Origin: Tetrastigma voinierianum | Lineage: Eukaryota; Streptophyta; Magnoliopsida; Vitales; Vitaceae | Assembly (NCBI GenBank): GCA_016808115.1 | Contig: JAEQBH010000646.1 | Location: forward strand, 2,232,001-2,296,000 | Reading direction: 5' to 3' | DNA: 64,000 bases | In this document: piece after piece, positions 33,800-44,956 of the stretch | How positions within the stretch are numbered: position 1 is the first letter of the stretch | How the letters are laid out: each line of letters begins with the position of its first letter | Made by a program: the position numbers and the translations under genes | Notes under the pieces: generated by a model | The model's database searches: none | Told to the model about the DNA's origin: nothing | Seen by the model: only the letters and a program-made list of their open reading frames with translations

Positions 33800-34440
33800 T
33801 GATATGAACCCCATCAACGTGTGAGGAGACCCATGATCGAATTTATCTCAGAAGAATTGCTCTAGTCTTCGGCTTGGATGGATGACCTCGACCCGTTGCT
33901 TATAGTGAAGCAAGAACCTTGGTATAAGAGGACGTCACAATAGATGATGGAGATTCGATTGATAAGTCTTGATGAATGCCACAGAATAACCGATAAGTTC
34001 GAAAATTTTCTTTCAAGAACCAAAGAGAAATTTAACTCTTAATTTTATTCATCCATAATGTCCCTAAAGACTACAATAAAGTGGGTATCTATAGGCCCCA
34101 AAATTTCTAAATCAAAATAAGGCAACTCCTAAAAGCAAATATTTCTAAAAGAAATAGTAACTCCTAAAAGAAAATCTTTCTAAAAAGAAATAGCAACTCC
34201 TAAAAGCATATTTTCTAAAAAGAAATAACAACTCCTATTTGACTAACAAAACAAACTTTCTAAATTAAATAAAACAACTTCTACTTTGACTTGGAGAACA
34301 AATCTTTCTAAAATAAAACAACTCCAAATCAAAATAGTAACAAAACTCAAGAAATACTTGGAAATAGGGAGCTCTGTTGGTATCACTCCAAGGTTTCACA
34401 ACCTCTCGAATATGAATTTTCCATAATTAAGATTCAATTC
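33800..34440 (-). repeat. Gypsy-2 5' LTR (outer edge unclear)
   Basis: The inner 270 bp match 31408-31672. Further out, a repeated AACTCCTAAAAG...TTTCTAAAAAGAAATA block (34120-34240) takes the place of the 33-bp repeat of Gypsy-1. The start of the LTR could not be fixed. Confidence 0.7.
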
Positions 34441-34498
34441 CCAATGTGTGTTGTAGAAGCTCTTGCATCACGGATCCTTTGTGCTTTGATTCTCATCA

Positions 34499-34615
34499 GC
34501 GAAGACTGGCTTCGCCTTGACGAATATCTTTATTGTGGCAAAGGATGGCTTCACCTTGGTGAACATCTTCGTTGCAGTGAAGGATGGCTTTGCCAAGGCG
34601 AGCAAGAAGCCAATC
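34499..34615. repeat. 39-bp tandem repeat, 3 copies, open on both strands
   Basis: Three head-to-tail units (34499-34537, 34538-34576, 34577-34615) share GGATGGCTTCRCCTTGGYGA. Because 39 is a multiple of three, both the + frame (34444-34656) and the - frame (34771-34496) stay open and encode 13-residue repeats. The repeat lies between Gypsy-2 and LTR L1. I do not recognise a parent gene. Confidence 0.8.
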
Positions 34616-34714
34616 TTGAGATGTGTCTTTGTTGCAACAAGTTTTTTGCTTCGTAGTAGTGAATTCCTTTGCTATGGAGAATTCCTTCGATATATTGAAG
34701 GGTTTTAAAGTAGG

Positions 34715-35089
34715 TGGCAACACATTAGCAAGAGGAAATACAAAAATCCCAAAAACCCATCGAGGACCCATAGTAGCATCAAAGCGGATTTACATAACAA
34801 AGAAGGGTGTAGATTACCTTTATTAATCGGTTCCAAATCGAGCTAGTGGTGGGCGGCTGGCGAAGCAACCCAAGTCCTAGGTTCGCTTCTAATGGTATCC
34901 ACACGAAGATTAGAGCTGACAACCTCCAAGGCAATGGTCTCGAGAAGGTCAGATGCTAGCGAGTCGATCGAGAGAGAAGCGGCTTGGGTCTCTTAATCTC
35001 TAGGAGCACTTTCTTGGAGATGAGAGCAAGTTGGCTTTTTCTTATGAAGAACTCCCGCCTGCTCTCAAGGTCATCTCATCTTCAAGTTT
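34715..35089 (-). mobile_element. LTR L1 (- strand), 3' part
   Basis: This is homologous to 46138-46530 of L2. Common blocks include AATGGTATCCAC, CAACCTCCAAGGCAA and CCTTGGAGATGAG. The Tekay-like element splits L1 at 35090. The rest of L1 is 43674-44956. Confidence 0.8.
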
Positions 35090-38021
35090 ACGTGGCGACC
35101 AGGGCCCGGCCCGACCCGATTGAGCGGTCGGCAGAAACCGGGACTCGTTTTATTTCTTTTAAGTCATTAATCAAATCCCTTTAGTTATTGTTTTATTTAA
35201 TTTTAGTTTTCAAAGTGTCGCGACTGAATCCACAGGCTCGACCGGTTGGCGGATCAGTAGGCGGTTTATAGGCATTTTCAATTATCTTATCAAAACATTT
35301 GGCTTGTTTTATTCATTTTAAATATTAAATTTCGCGGAAGCATTTCATTTTAGGTAGCCATGAAACATTCTGAATTCAAAAGACTATACCACTTACATTT
35401 AACAAAATGCATTTACAAAAATAATGATTCAGAGTTCAAACTGTTTTACAAAATGTCAATGTTTGAAAGAAATGGAGTAATGCGCTATGACGGAGCATCT
35501 CAGTAATTCCTTCGCTATGACTGCAGGCTCCTTGATCTTGGGTCTTGCCCGATGTCCTCCTCGGTACTGCGCATTGATAAAAGCAATACGCTAAGCATTT
35601 TTCATGCTTAGTGGTTCTATCTGATTCACGTATTCCATTTTTTGTTCATATAAATCATGCATTTATCAAAATAATGCCTTTATACAATATCAGTGTAATG
35701 TAAAGATACATAAACAAATACACTTTTCAATACCATAGTTTCTTTTTTCGGTTTGTGATTCCACATATAGCTATAGAATTTGACATCACGGCAGTTCGGT
35801 TGGTGAGATCACAGCAACATCATTCGGTAGTAATGTGGTTTCACATTGATGTCTGTCTCACATGGGCTATAGAATTCGACATTCCGCAGTGGTCCGGTTG
35901 GTGAATCCTGTCACATGCAATCATTCATTAGCAATGTGATTTCGCATTCAATTATTTCCGTCTCACATATGGCTATAGAAGTGAGCATTCACGGTGATTC
36001 GGTTGGTAGATCTGTCGCCACGTCGTCGGTAGCAATGTGATTTCGCATTAGACAAAAGGTTACCTTCATGGCCAATTGAGTTGGTGAATTCCGTCATGTT
36101 GGTCGTCAATATCGTTTCAAAATCAATTTACTTTTATCGCGATGAAATTCACTTCAGTTAAATACTCGCATACATGCATATATTTGGCAACTGATTCGAA
36201 TAACGATGATTAGTCAATACTAATCATTAATTACGATATATATGCATATTTTGCAAATAGAAGGCAATATGAGAATAAGCGTGTGGTGAACAAACTAGAA
36301 TAAAGAACAAGTATAGAACAAATAAAGAATAGAGAGCGGGTATAGAGCAGAGGCTGAATTACCGATTCCGTTTCTTTCTCGATGTCAATCTAGGCCGGGT
36401 TGTCGTGCCACTTCCGCACCTGATCAAATACAATTCATTCCTCTTAGTGATTAGCTACAAATAATCGTACTAAGCAATTCGCTTTCCCTCGGCTCGGTGT
36501 GAGTGCGCTTTTGACTTAGACTCATTCTTATTCCTCCTTAGTCTACTTTAATTAAGGTGAATCATTCCTATCGGATTGTCAAGCCAAAGTTATGGCATTT
36601 TTTCATGCCAACTAATTCGATTTCTTGGGTTAAACTAAGGAACAGTTTGGCTTTTATTGCCAGTTTTTCTCGAGTTCTAACTTTATATTGACACAAGTTC
36701 TTTTTGTACTCATTTAAAGCTAAGGTTCTGGGGTTCTATTCAATTAGATCTTGGTCGAACTGCCAGAAACTCAAGTTACGTCGAAACAACCCGGACTACT
36801 CTATGTTCAAAGGCTGGAACCAGAATTTGTCTTGCACATGGCCCCCACTTTGAGTGAATATTTCTGACATAAGTCAGGAATTTGACAATACTTTCTCTTT
36901 AAGTTTATGTTCTCCTTGAAGTCTATTTTAAGTGGCCATGAATCACTCAAATCGGATAAGAAATGAGGAAGTTATGGCCAAAATACAAAAAGCTGGTCAG
37001 AGCAGAAAAACCAGAACAGATCCCTACCGGTAGGACTTAAGTTCTCTAGGTAGGACTTGGCGAAAAATGACCCGAATCGAGTTCTACCGGGCGGACTTAA
37101 CTCCTACGGTGAGACTCTCCGAAAAGATGCCAGAAAGGGTGTTTTCTCACATTTTTCCTTCACTTTTTTGAACCCCCCAGGCCATCATACTTAATATACA
37201 CTTCAAAATCATTTCAAATTCATCTTTTAACCTCAATTATCCTCAAATCACATCTTTCAATGGGTCTATCTTATTAAATTCTTTCATGAATCCTTTCAAA
37301 CCCACTCCCAATATAGTTTATGATCCATACACAACCAAATCATAAAAGGTTAGTTAGGGTTTGTTCTAAACCTAACTCGTTTGCCACAATTTCACCATGA
37401 ATCCCTTAACCAAGAAGGATTCCCTATTTTAATTGGTTGAAGTATTTTCCAACCATACCTTCAATAAATCTTTTGATTAGGAAGAGAAATCCTAACAAAC
37501 CCTAGATTTGGAACTCATGACCTCTCATAGAATCCCATAAAATCCATGTGATTCATAATAGAGAGTTCATATCGAGTTAGATCCATACCTTTGATCTTAG
37601 CTTGCTTGATCTCCTTCCTTTCTCTTCCTCTTCCTCTTCTTCTTCTCTTCTTCCTCTTGTTCTCTCCCTTCTTCTCCTTCTCCCACGGTTTTGCTAGGGC
37701 AAAAATTGGAGACCAAATGCATTTTAGCTTTTGTTTTTCATTTTTAATAATTTCAACTTTTCATAAGTGCAACTAGCCCGCAGAAACTCTTTAATTTTGC
37801 AATTCAACTTGTTTTAATTCTATTGTGGCCCGTCTACTCCCCTTCTTTGATGTTATATCCCTTATGTGAAAATTTCATTTATCATGATTACGGTGTAAAT
37901 TTCGGGTTCACTAAATTTGCTATATTTCATAATTTGTCAGTTCATCACTTTCGGCTCCAATTCATACCCGTAATATATAATAAAATTATTATAAAAATTG
38001 TGGGTATTTTTGTATGCTACA
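35090..38021 (-). repeat. Tekay-like 3' LTR
   Basis: About 2.93 kb, beginning TGTAGCATACAAAAATACCC on the - strand at 38021. The internal side has the polypurine tract AAGTGGGGAGAAAT. It matches 40758-43673 throughout but with many small deletions and substitutions. Confidence 0.88.
35770..36110. repeat. About 100-bp tandem repeats in the Tekay-like 3' LTR
   Basis: Three clear units start GCTATAGAA at 35770, 35876 and 35972, and a fourth is weak. Each has a TCGGTTGGTGA core and a TGTGATTTCGCATT-like core. The same block in the 5' LTR is at about 41420-41700. Confidence 0.75.
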
Positions 38022-38122
38022 ATTTCTCCCCACTTAAGAAAATTTCAGCCCTCGAAATTTACCTTAGTTAAACAAGGCCATGATATCGCTGTCAAGATCG
38101 TTTCTTCACTTTCCCAAGTGGT

Positions 38123-38335
38123 TTATTCGGTCTTAGATTTCTCCAATAACACTTTTACTAGCGGAATCTTCTTGTTCCGCAATTCTTTCACTTCCCGAGC
38201 CAAGATTTTTACTGGTTCTTCTTCATATGTCAAATCCGGTCTAAGCTCAATTGTCTCCGAAGAGACTACATGTGATGGGTCCGATCGGTACCTCCGTAGC
38301 ATGGACACATGGAACACATTATGGATCTTTTCCAA
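38123..38335 (-). pseudogene. Integrase C-terminal tail / chromodomain-type region
   Basis: A 70-codon frame reads KIHNVFHVSMLRRYRSDPSH, then LTYEEEPVKILAREVKELRN and KKIPLVKVLLEKS. This is the conserved end of chromovirus integrases, where the element's own chromodomain-like module guides insertion into heterochromatin. The usual VLWRNH is changed to VLLEKS. Confidence 0.92.
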
Positions 38336-39320
38336 GTCCGGAGGTAATGCTAATCAGATATCGGACCCACTTTTCGACACTTCATATGGGCCAATAAACT
38401 GGGGCTCAACTCATTCTTTTTCCCGAATCTCATCACCTTCTTCCAAGGCGATACTTTAAAACACTTTCTCACCGACCTCACATCGAATATCCTTCTTCAT
38501 GCCCAGATATGACTTCCTGCCTCACCTGCGGGCCACTTTCAATTCTCTCTAATCATTTTAACTTTTTCTTCACTGCATCAAATCTGTGGGCCAATCCCTT
38601 TCTTTCACGCAATTCGTCCAACACAACTGTTCTACATTTTCTTCCATATGTAGCCTCTGTAAGGCGCCATTCCAATACTTGATTGGAAATCGTTGTTGTA
38701 CACAACCAACCAAAGGGAATATGTCGATCCCAACTTCCTCATAGTCGATTGCACAACTCCCAGCATATCTTCCGCACTCGATCACTCTCTCCGATTGTCC
38801 ATCCGCTTCATGTGGGTGGAACGCATCGAAATTCGCAATAGAGTCTATGGCTTCTGCAATTTTCCCCCCAAATTCGGCAAACCTCGATCTCGGTCCTAAA
38901 TTATGGATATTGGAACCTGTAACCGAATCCATTCTTGATATACAAATTTCTCGCTAGCTTGTCGTTTAATAGTCGGCTTCACCGGGTAGGAAGGAGCCGA
39001 CTTTGGTCAATCGATCGACCACACCCAAACCGAGTCATACTTTTCCCTCGGCCAATGGTAACCCAACCACAAAATCCATGGTGATTCGGTCCCATTTAAT
39101 TGCATTCGATAGGTCAGTGAATAATCCCGAAGGGACTTGATGCTCGCTTTACTCGACACACCAAACACTTGGTTACAAATTTCATACATTTCTTTTCATT
39201 CGACCACCGTAATGACATTTTCAAATCTTGGTACATCTTTGTGCTACGGATGGATAGCAAAAGATCCACCATGCCTCTCTCTTCAAGTATGGCTTTTTCA
39301 TCCATCATCATCGGCACACA
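38336..39320 (-). pseudogene. Tekay-like integrase
   Basis: On the - strand the HHCC region (SIRSTKMYQDLKMSLRWSNE and EFVTKCLVC-like MKFVTKCLVC, 39250-39150) comes first, then the catalytic core (NIHNLGPRSRFAEFGGK, FHPHEADGQSERVIE, 38890-38800), then a shifted region around CWTNCVKERD (38610). Several frames are needed. In related elements the core reads FHPQTDGQSERV. Confidence 0.88.
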
Positions 39321-39960
39321 AACCCGATCCTTATACTACAACCTCCATTTTCATTCACCGTGAACTCACTTTACCATCTCCAATCTGACTTATTATGGCA
39401 GCAATTTTCCCATCTTTCTTTTGTGCCTCTAGCACTAAATTCAACAAATTCGGTCTCGCTACTAGTTTTGCCACTACTGCACCATCGTCTGATAATGACA
39501 AATTGGCATTTAACGCCAAGCGCTTGCGACTGCTTTCCACTAAGGCACGCCCACTACATTGGCCTTCCCGTGATAATCAATCACGCAATCATAATCTTTA
39601 TCAATTCCATCCACCTCGTTGTCTCAAGTTAAGCCTCGCTGTGAGGGCAAATACTTAAGACTCTTAAGGATCTGCAAATAAAACACTTTTCCTCCATACA
39701 AATAATGTTCCAAATTTTCAACGCAAATACAATTGCAAATTCCAAATCACGCAGTGGGTAGTTCTTTCATGTGGCTTCACTGTCTTGAAGCATAGGCTAC
39801 CACTTTACTCCTCTTCTTGCATTAGGACACATCCGAGTCCATTTAGTGAAGCATCACTATAGATCACATATCTCTTACCGCAGCCTACTGAAAGTAAGCA
39901 CCGAGCCCTGCTAAGAATTCTTTTAGCTTTTCGAAACTTCCTCGACATTTTTCACTCCAT
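39321..39960 (-). pseudogene. Tekay-like RNase H and RNase H-integrase linker
   Basis: The - strand frame 39540-39355 reads LALNANLSLSDDGAVVAKLV and LLNLVLEAQKKDGKIAAIIS, the typical linker between RNase H and integrase. The stretch 39960-39560 gives degraded RNase H pieces such as YPLRDLEFAIVFALKIWN. Stops abound. Confidence 0.82.
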
Positions 39961-40757
39961 TCAAACTTACATTTTTCTGGGAGCAATCTCACACCTGGGT
40001 CAAACTAGAAAACCCCACTAGCGCTCTTGCAACTGCAATTTCAATTCCTTTATCTCAAGTGGAGCCATTCTATACGGTGTAATAGATGCCGGTGTGGCAC
40101 CTGGTACAACGTCGTTAGCAAATTCAATCTCCCTCTGTGGAGGTAATCCTGACAACTCTTCCGGAAACACATCCGGAAAGTCACTAATCTGCAGTGGGAT
40201 AACGGACACACTCAGCCTTGCCCACTGTGATCAATCACATAAGTCAGGCAGGATTCACATCCTTTCCGACACTACTGTTCTAGCAAAGCATATGATATCA
40301 CATTAGAGTGGTGGTTTGACCTCTCACCAATGAAAGTCACTTCATCATCATTCGTTCTCAAAGTCACTTTTCATTCTACAATCGACTATCGCCGTTGTCT
40401 GGATAACCGCCCATCCCTACTATCACATCAAACTCCCCAAGGATAACTCAAACAATTCTCCCAAAATTCATACTCTTGTATTTTTATGGGACACCCTATA
40501 CACTTTGTTCACAATAACACTATGCCCGAGCGGGTTCATCACTAAGATATCATACTCGGTTTCACTCCTCGGTAAATTATCCTATTAAGACCCACAAGAT
40601 CCGCATAAGAGTCATATTATCCTTTATATGCAAATGCAATGCATGTCATAAACAATTTCAAATCATTTTCAAACAATTTCAAAATCGCCAGAACTCGCCT
40701 AAACCCAGTTCGACAATTAATAAAGTCAGGCGACTCCTCGAGTCCCTACCAACCCGA
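39961..40757 (-). pseudogene. Tekay-like protease and RT start; RT core deleted
   Basis: From right to left on the - strand: NPLGHSVIVNKVYR-like protease flank (40540), AIVDCRMK (40385), ISDFPDVFPEELSGLPPQRE, then ASITPYRMAPLEIKELKLQL (40110-40030). Directly after QLQER the sequence jumps to DPGVRLLPEKCKFEWSEKCR-like pieces, which belong to the RT thumb and RNase H boundary. About 500 bp of RT core, including the catalytic box, is absent. Gag is absent too. Confidence 0.85.
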
Positions 40758-43673
40758 CACGTAGTCTCGAACCGAACCCCTGGACGCTGTTTTATTCTTT
40801 TTAAAGTCATTAATCAAATCCCTTTAGTTATTGTTTTATTTAATTTTTAGTTTTCAAAAGTGTCATGACCAATCCTGACTGATCTGCTGATGATCCATAA
40901 GCCGAGCCCTAAGCATTCGGAGATTTTCAATTATCTTATCAAACATTTGGCTTGTTTTATTCATTTTAAATTTTAAAATTTCGCGGAAGCATTTTCATTT
41001 TGGGTAAGCCCATAAAACATTTACGCATTCAAAAGACTCATACCACTTACATTTAACAAAATGCATTTACAAAAATAATGATTCAGAGTTCAAACTGTTT
41101 TACAAAATGTCAATGTTTCGAAGAAATGGAGATCGTATATGATCTTGAGCATACCCTGAATTCCTTCGCTATGACTCAGCCTCGATCTTGGGTCTTGCTT
41201 CGATGTCTATCACTCGGTACCTGCGCATTGATAAAAACAATACGCTAAGCATTTTCATGCTTAGTGGTTCTATACAGTTCTGTATTCCATTTTTGTTCAT
41301 ATAAATCATGCATTTATCAAAATAATGCCTTTATACAATATCAGTGTAATGTAAAGATACATAAACAAATACACTTTTCAATACCATAGTTTCTTTTTTC
41401 GGTTTGTGATTCCACATATAGCTATAGAATGACATCCACATGATTCGCTTGGTGAATCCTACTGCTTGTCATTCAAGAGTAATGTGGTTTCACATTCAAT
41501 ATTACCGCCTCACATGCGACTATAGAATTTACATTCACTAATGCATTCGCTGGTGAATCCTGGCCCCGTCTGTCATTCATTAGCAATGTGGATTTCAAGA
41601 TTCAATTATTTCCGTCTCACATATTATAGAAGTCGAGACATTCACTACGATTCGCTGGTGAACCCGTCGTTCGTCATTCAAGAGAATGGATTTCAAGATA
41701 GATGTAACTAACATCTTTCATGATCGAATTCAACTATGAATTCACATGTTGGTCATTCAATGTTAAAATCAATTTACTTTATGCAAGAATCACTTACGCT
41801 CCAAATACTCGCATACATGCATATAGCTGGCAACAATTAATAACAATGGGATTCAAATCAATACTAATTATTCAAATCGATATATACGCATATTTTGCAA
41901 ATAGAGCAATATGAGAATAAAGAGCGTGTGGTGAACAAACTAGAATAAAGAACAAGTATAGAACAGTGAAGAATAGAGAACGGGTATAGATATCAGACCA
42001 CCACTGATTCCGTTCTTTCGATGTCAATCCTAGGTCAGTTGTCGCCTTTCAATTCGACTCAGTCAAATACAATTCATTCACTCTTAGTGACATGCACAAT
42101 CGTACTAAACGACTCGCTTGCCTCGGCGGCTCGGTATGGTACGCTTTTGACTTAGACTCATTCTTATTCCTCTATGAGTCTACTTTAATTAGGAATTGGA
42201 ATCATTCCTATCGGATTATCCAAACTAAAGTTATGGCATTTTCATGCCAACTAGTCGGTTTACCGGGTTAAACTGGGAACAGTTTGTATTACTAATTTTT
42301 CCGAGGTTCTAACTTTATATTTGACACAAGTTCTTTGTACTCATTTAAAGCTAAGGTTCTAAGGGTTCTATTCCAATTGGAATCACCCAATTCGAGCAAT
42401 CCAAACTCGTTGATCCACAAACAACCCTGACTACTTCCTATGTCTGGAAGCTGGAACCAGAATTTGTCTTGCACATGGCCCCACTTTTGAGGAATATTTG
42501 AATTTCTTAGAGTCAGAATTTACAATACTTCTTTAAGTTTGGTTCTCCTTGAAGTTCATTTTAAGTGGCCACTTGAATCAATTAAATCGGGATAAGAAAT
42601 GAGGAAGTTATGGCCAAAATACAAAAACCGGTCGAACAGAGGCTCGAATGAAGTCCTACCGGTAGGACTTAAGTTCTACCGGTAGGACTTGGCCAAAAAT
42701 GACCAGAATCGAAGTTCTACCGGTAGGACTTAACTCCTACCGGTAGGACTCTCCGAAAAGTGCCCAGAAAGGGTGTTTTCTCACATTTTTCCTTCACTTT
42801 GAACCTGTTTCAAACAAATCTATACTTAATATACACTCCCAAAAAATCATTTCAAATTCATCTTTTTAACCTCAATTATCCTCAAATCATCTTTCAATGG
42901 ATATCTTTCTTCCAAATTCTTTCATGAATCACTTTCAAACCCACTCCAATATGGCTTAGCATCCATGCACAAAACCAAATCATAAAGGTTAGTTAGGCCT
43001 ATTCTAAAACCCAACTCATTTACTAAATTTCACCATGAATCCTTCTAAAAGGAAGACTTATTTTCTGGTGATTTATATTTTCCAACCCTAATTCTTCAAT
43101 AAATCTTGATTAGAAGAAATCCTTAATAAACCCCAGATTTGGAACCTATAAACCTCTCTCTAGAATCCCATACAAAATCCATGTGATTCATAATAGAGTT
43201 CATATCCAAGGTTAGATCCATACCTTGATCTTAGCTTGCTCTGATCTCCTTCCTTTCTTCCTCTTCCTCTTCTTCTTCTCTTCTTCCTCTTGTTCTCTCC
43301 CTTCTTCTCCTTCTCCCACGGTTTTGCTAGGGCAAAAATTGGAGACCAAATGCATTTTAGCTTTTGTTTTTCATTTTTAATAATTTCAACTTTTCATAAA
43401 TTGCAACTAGCCCACAACTCTTTAATTTTGCAATTCAACTTGTTTTAATTCTATTATGGCCCATCTCTACTCCCCCCTTCTTTGATTTATATCCCTTATG
43501 GAAAATTTCAATTTTATCCTTGTTCCGTGCTCAAATTCCTCGGTTCACTAAATTTGCTATTTCATAATTTGTCGCCATCACTTTTCCCTGAAACCCAGTT
43601 TTGCTCCAATTCATACCCGTAATATATAATAAAAATTATTATAAAAATTCTAGGGTATTTTTGGGGCGTTACA
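40758..43673 (-). repeat. Tekay-like 5' LTR
   Basis: About 2.92 kb, beginning TGTAACGCCCCAAAAATACC at 43673 on the - strand. The inner edge (about 40758) is approximate, because no canonical primer binding site is visible next to it. It carries four copies of the palindrome CTACCGGTAG at 42656-42750. Confidence 0.85.
42650..42755. repeat. Palindromic CTACCGGTAG repeats in the 5' LTR
   Basis: The motif occurs four times with spacing of about 21, 46 and 21 bp. The first copy lies within the perfect 20-bp palindrome AAGTCCTACCGGTAGGACTT. In the 3' LTR (37020-37120) the four are largely decayed, so the 5' copy is the better preserved. Confidence 0.9.
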
Positions 43674-44956
43674 GTTTCCATAAGGTTCCTTATATAGGAA
43701 AACTTTATCCTGTGAAATGACCAAAATGCCCCTCACTCTAAGTGATGATAGGTTACACGCATCCCCATGTGTTATGGCGAGTTCCCACATAGCCTAAAGT
43801 CGAGGTACAAGACCAAACCTATTGTCTCTCTAAGTGACGGCTTTCGAACCCGAGATTCCACTAATCCCATGACATTTCATTCCTGAGAATTAACTCCCTC
43901 ATATTTGGATCACATCCAAATCCGTTTTATATTAGCTCCACACTCTTCTAAGTGTGTGACCTATTAGGTTTCGATTATGTTGGCCACTTGATTCAACCAT
44001 TGAATTAAGCAAGTCAAGATTGTTATCTAGCAACACATCATGACCCCTAATGATTCATAGAGCCGCCGTGTCTAACCGCATACCCTTCCCATGCATTAAA
44101 TACTGCAGCAATTCATCCTTTCACCAAACTATACCCTACTTAGTTCAGAGCATGGAAAATTGTGTAGCTCCCACTAGACTAGCTATGCCACACCTAGCCC
44201 AATTGATATTTTATCTTGTCCCTAGATTCATCACTCAACCGTTGCGCACTCAAGACACTCCTCGGCGCATTTTCACTCGCGAGATTCTCGAGTAATGACT
44301 GCATAAGAGGCCTTAGGTATACTCTCCCTTTATTGGGAGTGGTGAATCCTTTGTTGGCTACTCAATTATCTTCGAACACCTCAAAAACTATACCCAATCC
44401 TCATTCAATGAGCAACCCCCTAAGAGGCAACGTGGATTGAGGTCAAAGTACAGGATCAACATCCAAGATATCCTTGAGCACCTCAAGTCTAAGGATACTT
44501 GCACCATTGCTATGATGAGACAATCATTTACATTTAAATAGATAATCTATATGATCGTCTCATTATAGGTCTTCGATGTACTTAGCTACTCTTAGCAAGC
44601 CTCCATACGCCAACTCTGATCAACTCATGACCACAGTTTATAAGATCTACTGCTTGATCCAATCAAGGAGTATGACATGTGCTAGTCTATTCGGATCAAA
44701 AATGTCCAGTCTTGTTGATCCTATGACTAGGGACAATTTAGACACTAACATAATTACACATGATAGGAATCTTATTATCATGATCCCATCATGATTTCCT
44801 TCATGCCATGTTACGATCATGGACTTCATTAATTCAATTAAAGATCTATATCAATCTGTCCATGAATACTCGACTAATCTAAGAAGCCTTTACATATTAA
44901 TAATAGTTGCGCTGTATAATAAGTGCTAATGGCGATTGCCTTTAGAGCACTTAACA
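43674..44956 (-). mobile_element. LTR L1 (- strand), 5' part
   Basis: This continues 34715-35089. Read on the - strand it begins TGTTAAGTGCTCTAAAGGCA and contains AATGAGACGATCATATAGAT and CTCTAAGTGTGTG-like blocks shared with L2. L1 without the nested element is about 1.66 kb, the same length as L2. Confidence 0.85.

Larger units (their letters stand above)
31408..34440 (-). mobile_element. Gypsy-2: internally deleted relative of Gypsy-1
   Basis: On the - strand the order is 5' LTR (from about 34440 to 33800), primer binding region, gag with CCHC, protease, then directly a piece of 3' LTR (31672-31408). RT, RNase H and integrase are gone. LTR ends, gag start and protease match Gypsy-1, so both belong to one family. 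The outer edge of the 5' LTR is uncertain. Confidence 0.85.
35090..43673 (-). mobile_element. Chromovirus-like (Tekay/Del type) gypsy, gag-less
   Basis: Two LTRs of about 2.9 kb enclose only 2.7 kb of internal sequence with protease, the edges of RT, RNase H, integrase and a chromodomain-type tail, all on the - strand. Gag and the RT core are missing. The flanks share (A)GTTT (35085-35089 and 43673-43677), a plausible 4-5-bp duplication. A full element of this type would have about 4.5-5 kb of internal sequence. Confidence 0.88.

Noticed and set aside
35090..43673. Segmental duplication of host DNA instead of LTRs
   Set aside because: The 2.9-kb direct repeats begin TGTA(A/G)C, have a polypurine tract next to one copy, and enclose gypsy integrase and protease remnants, so LTRs explain them better.
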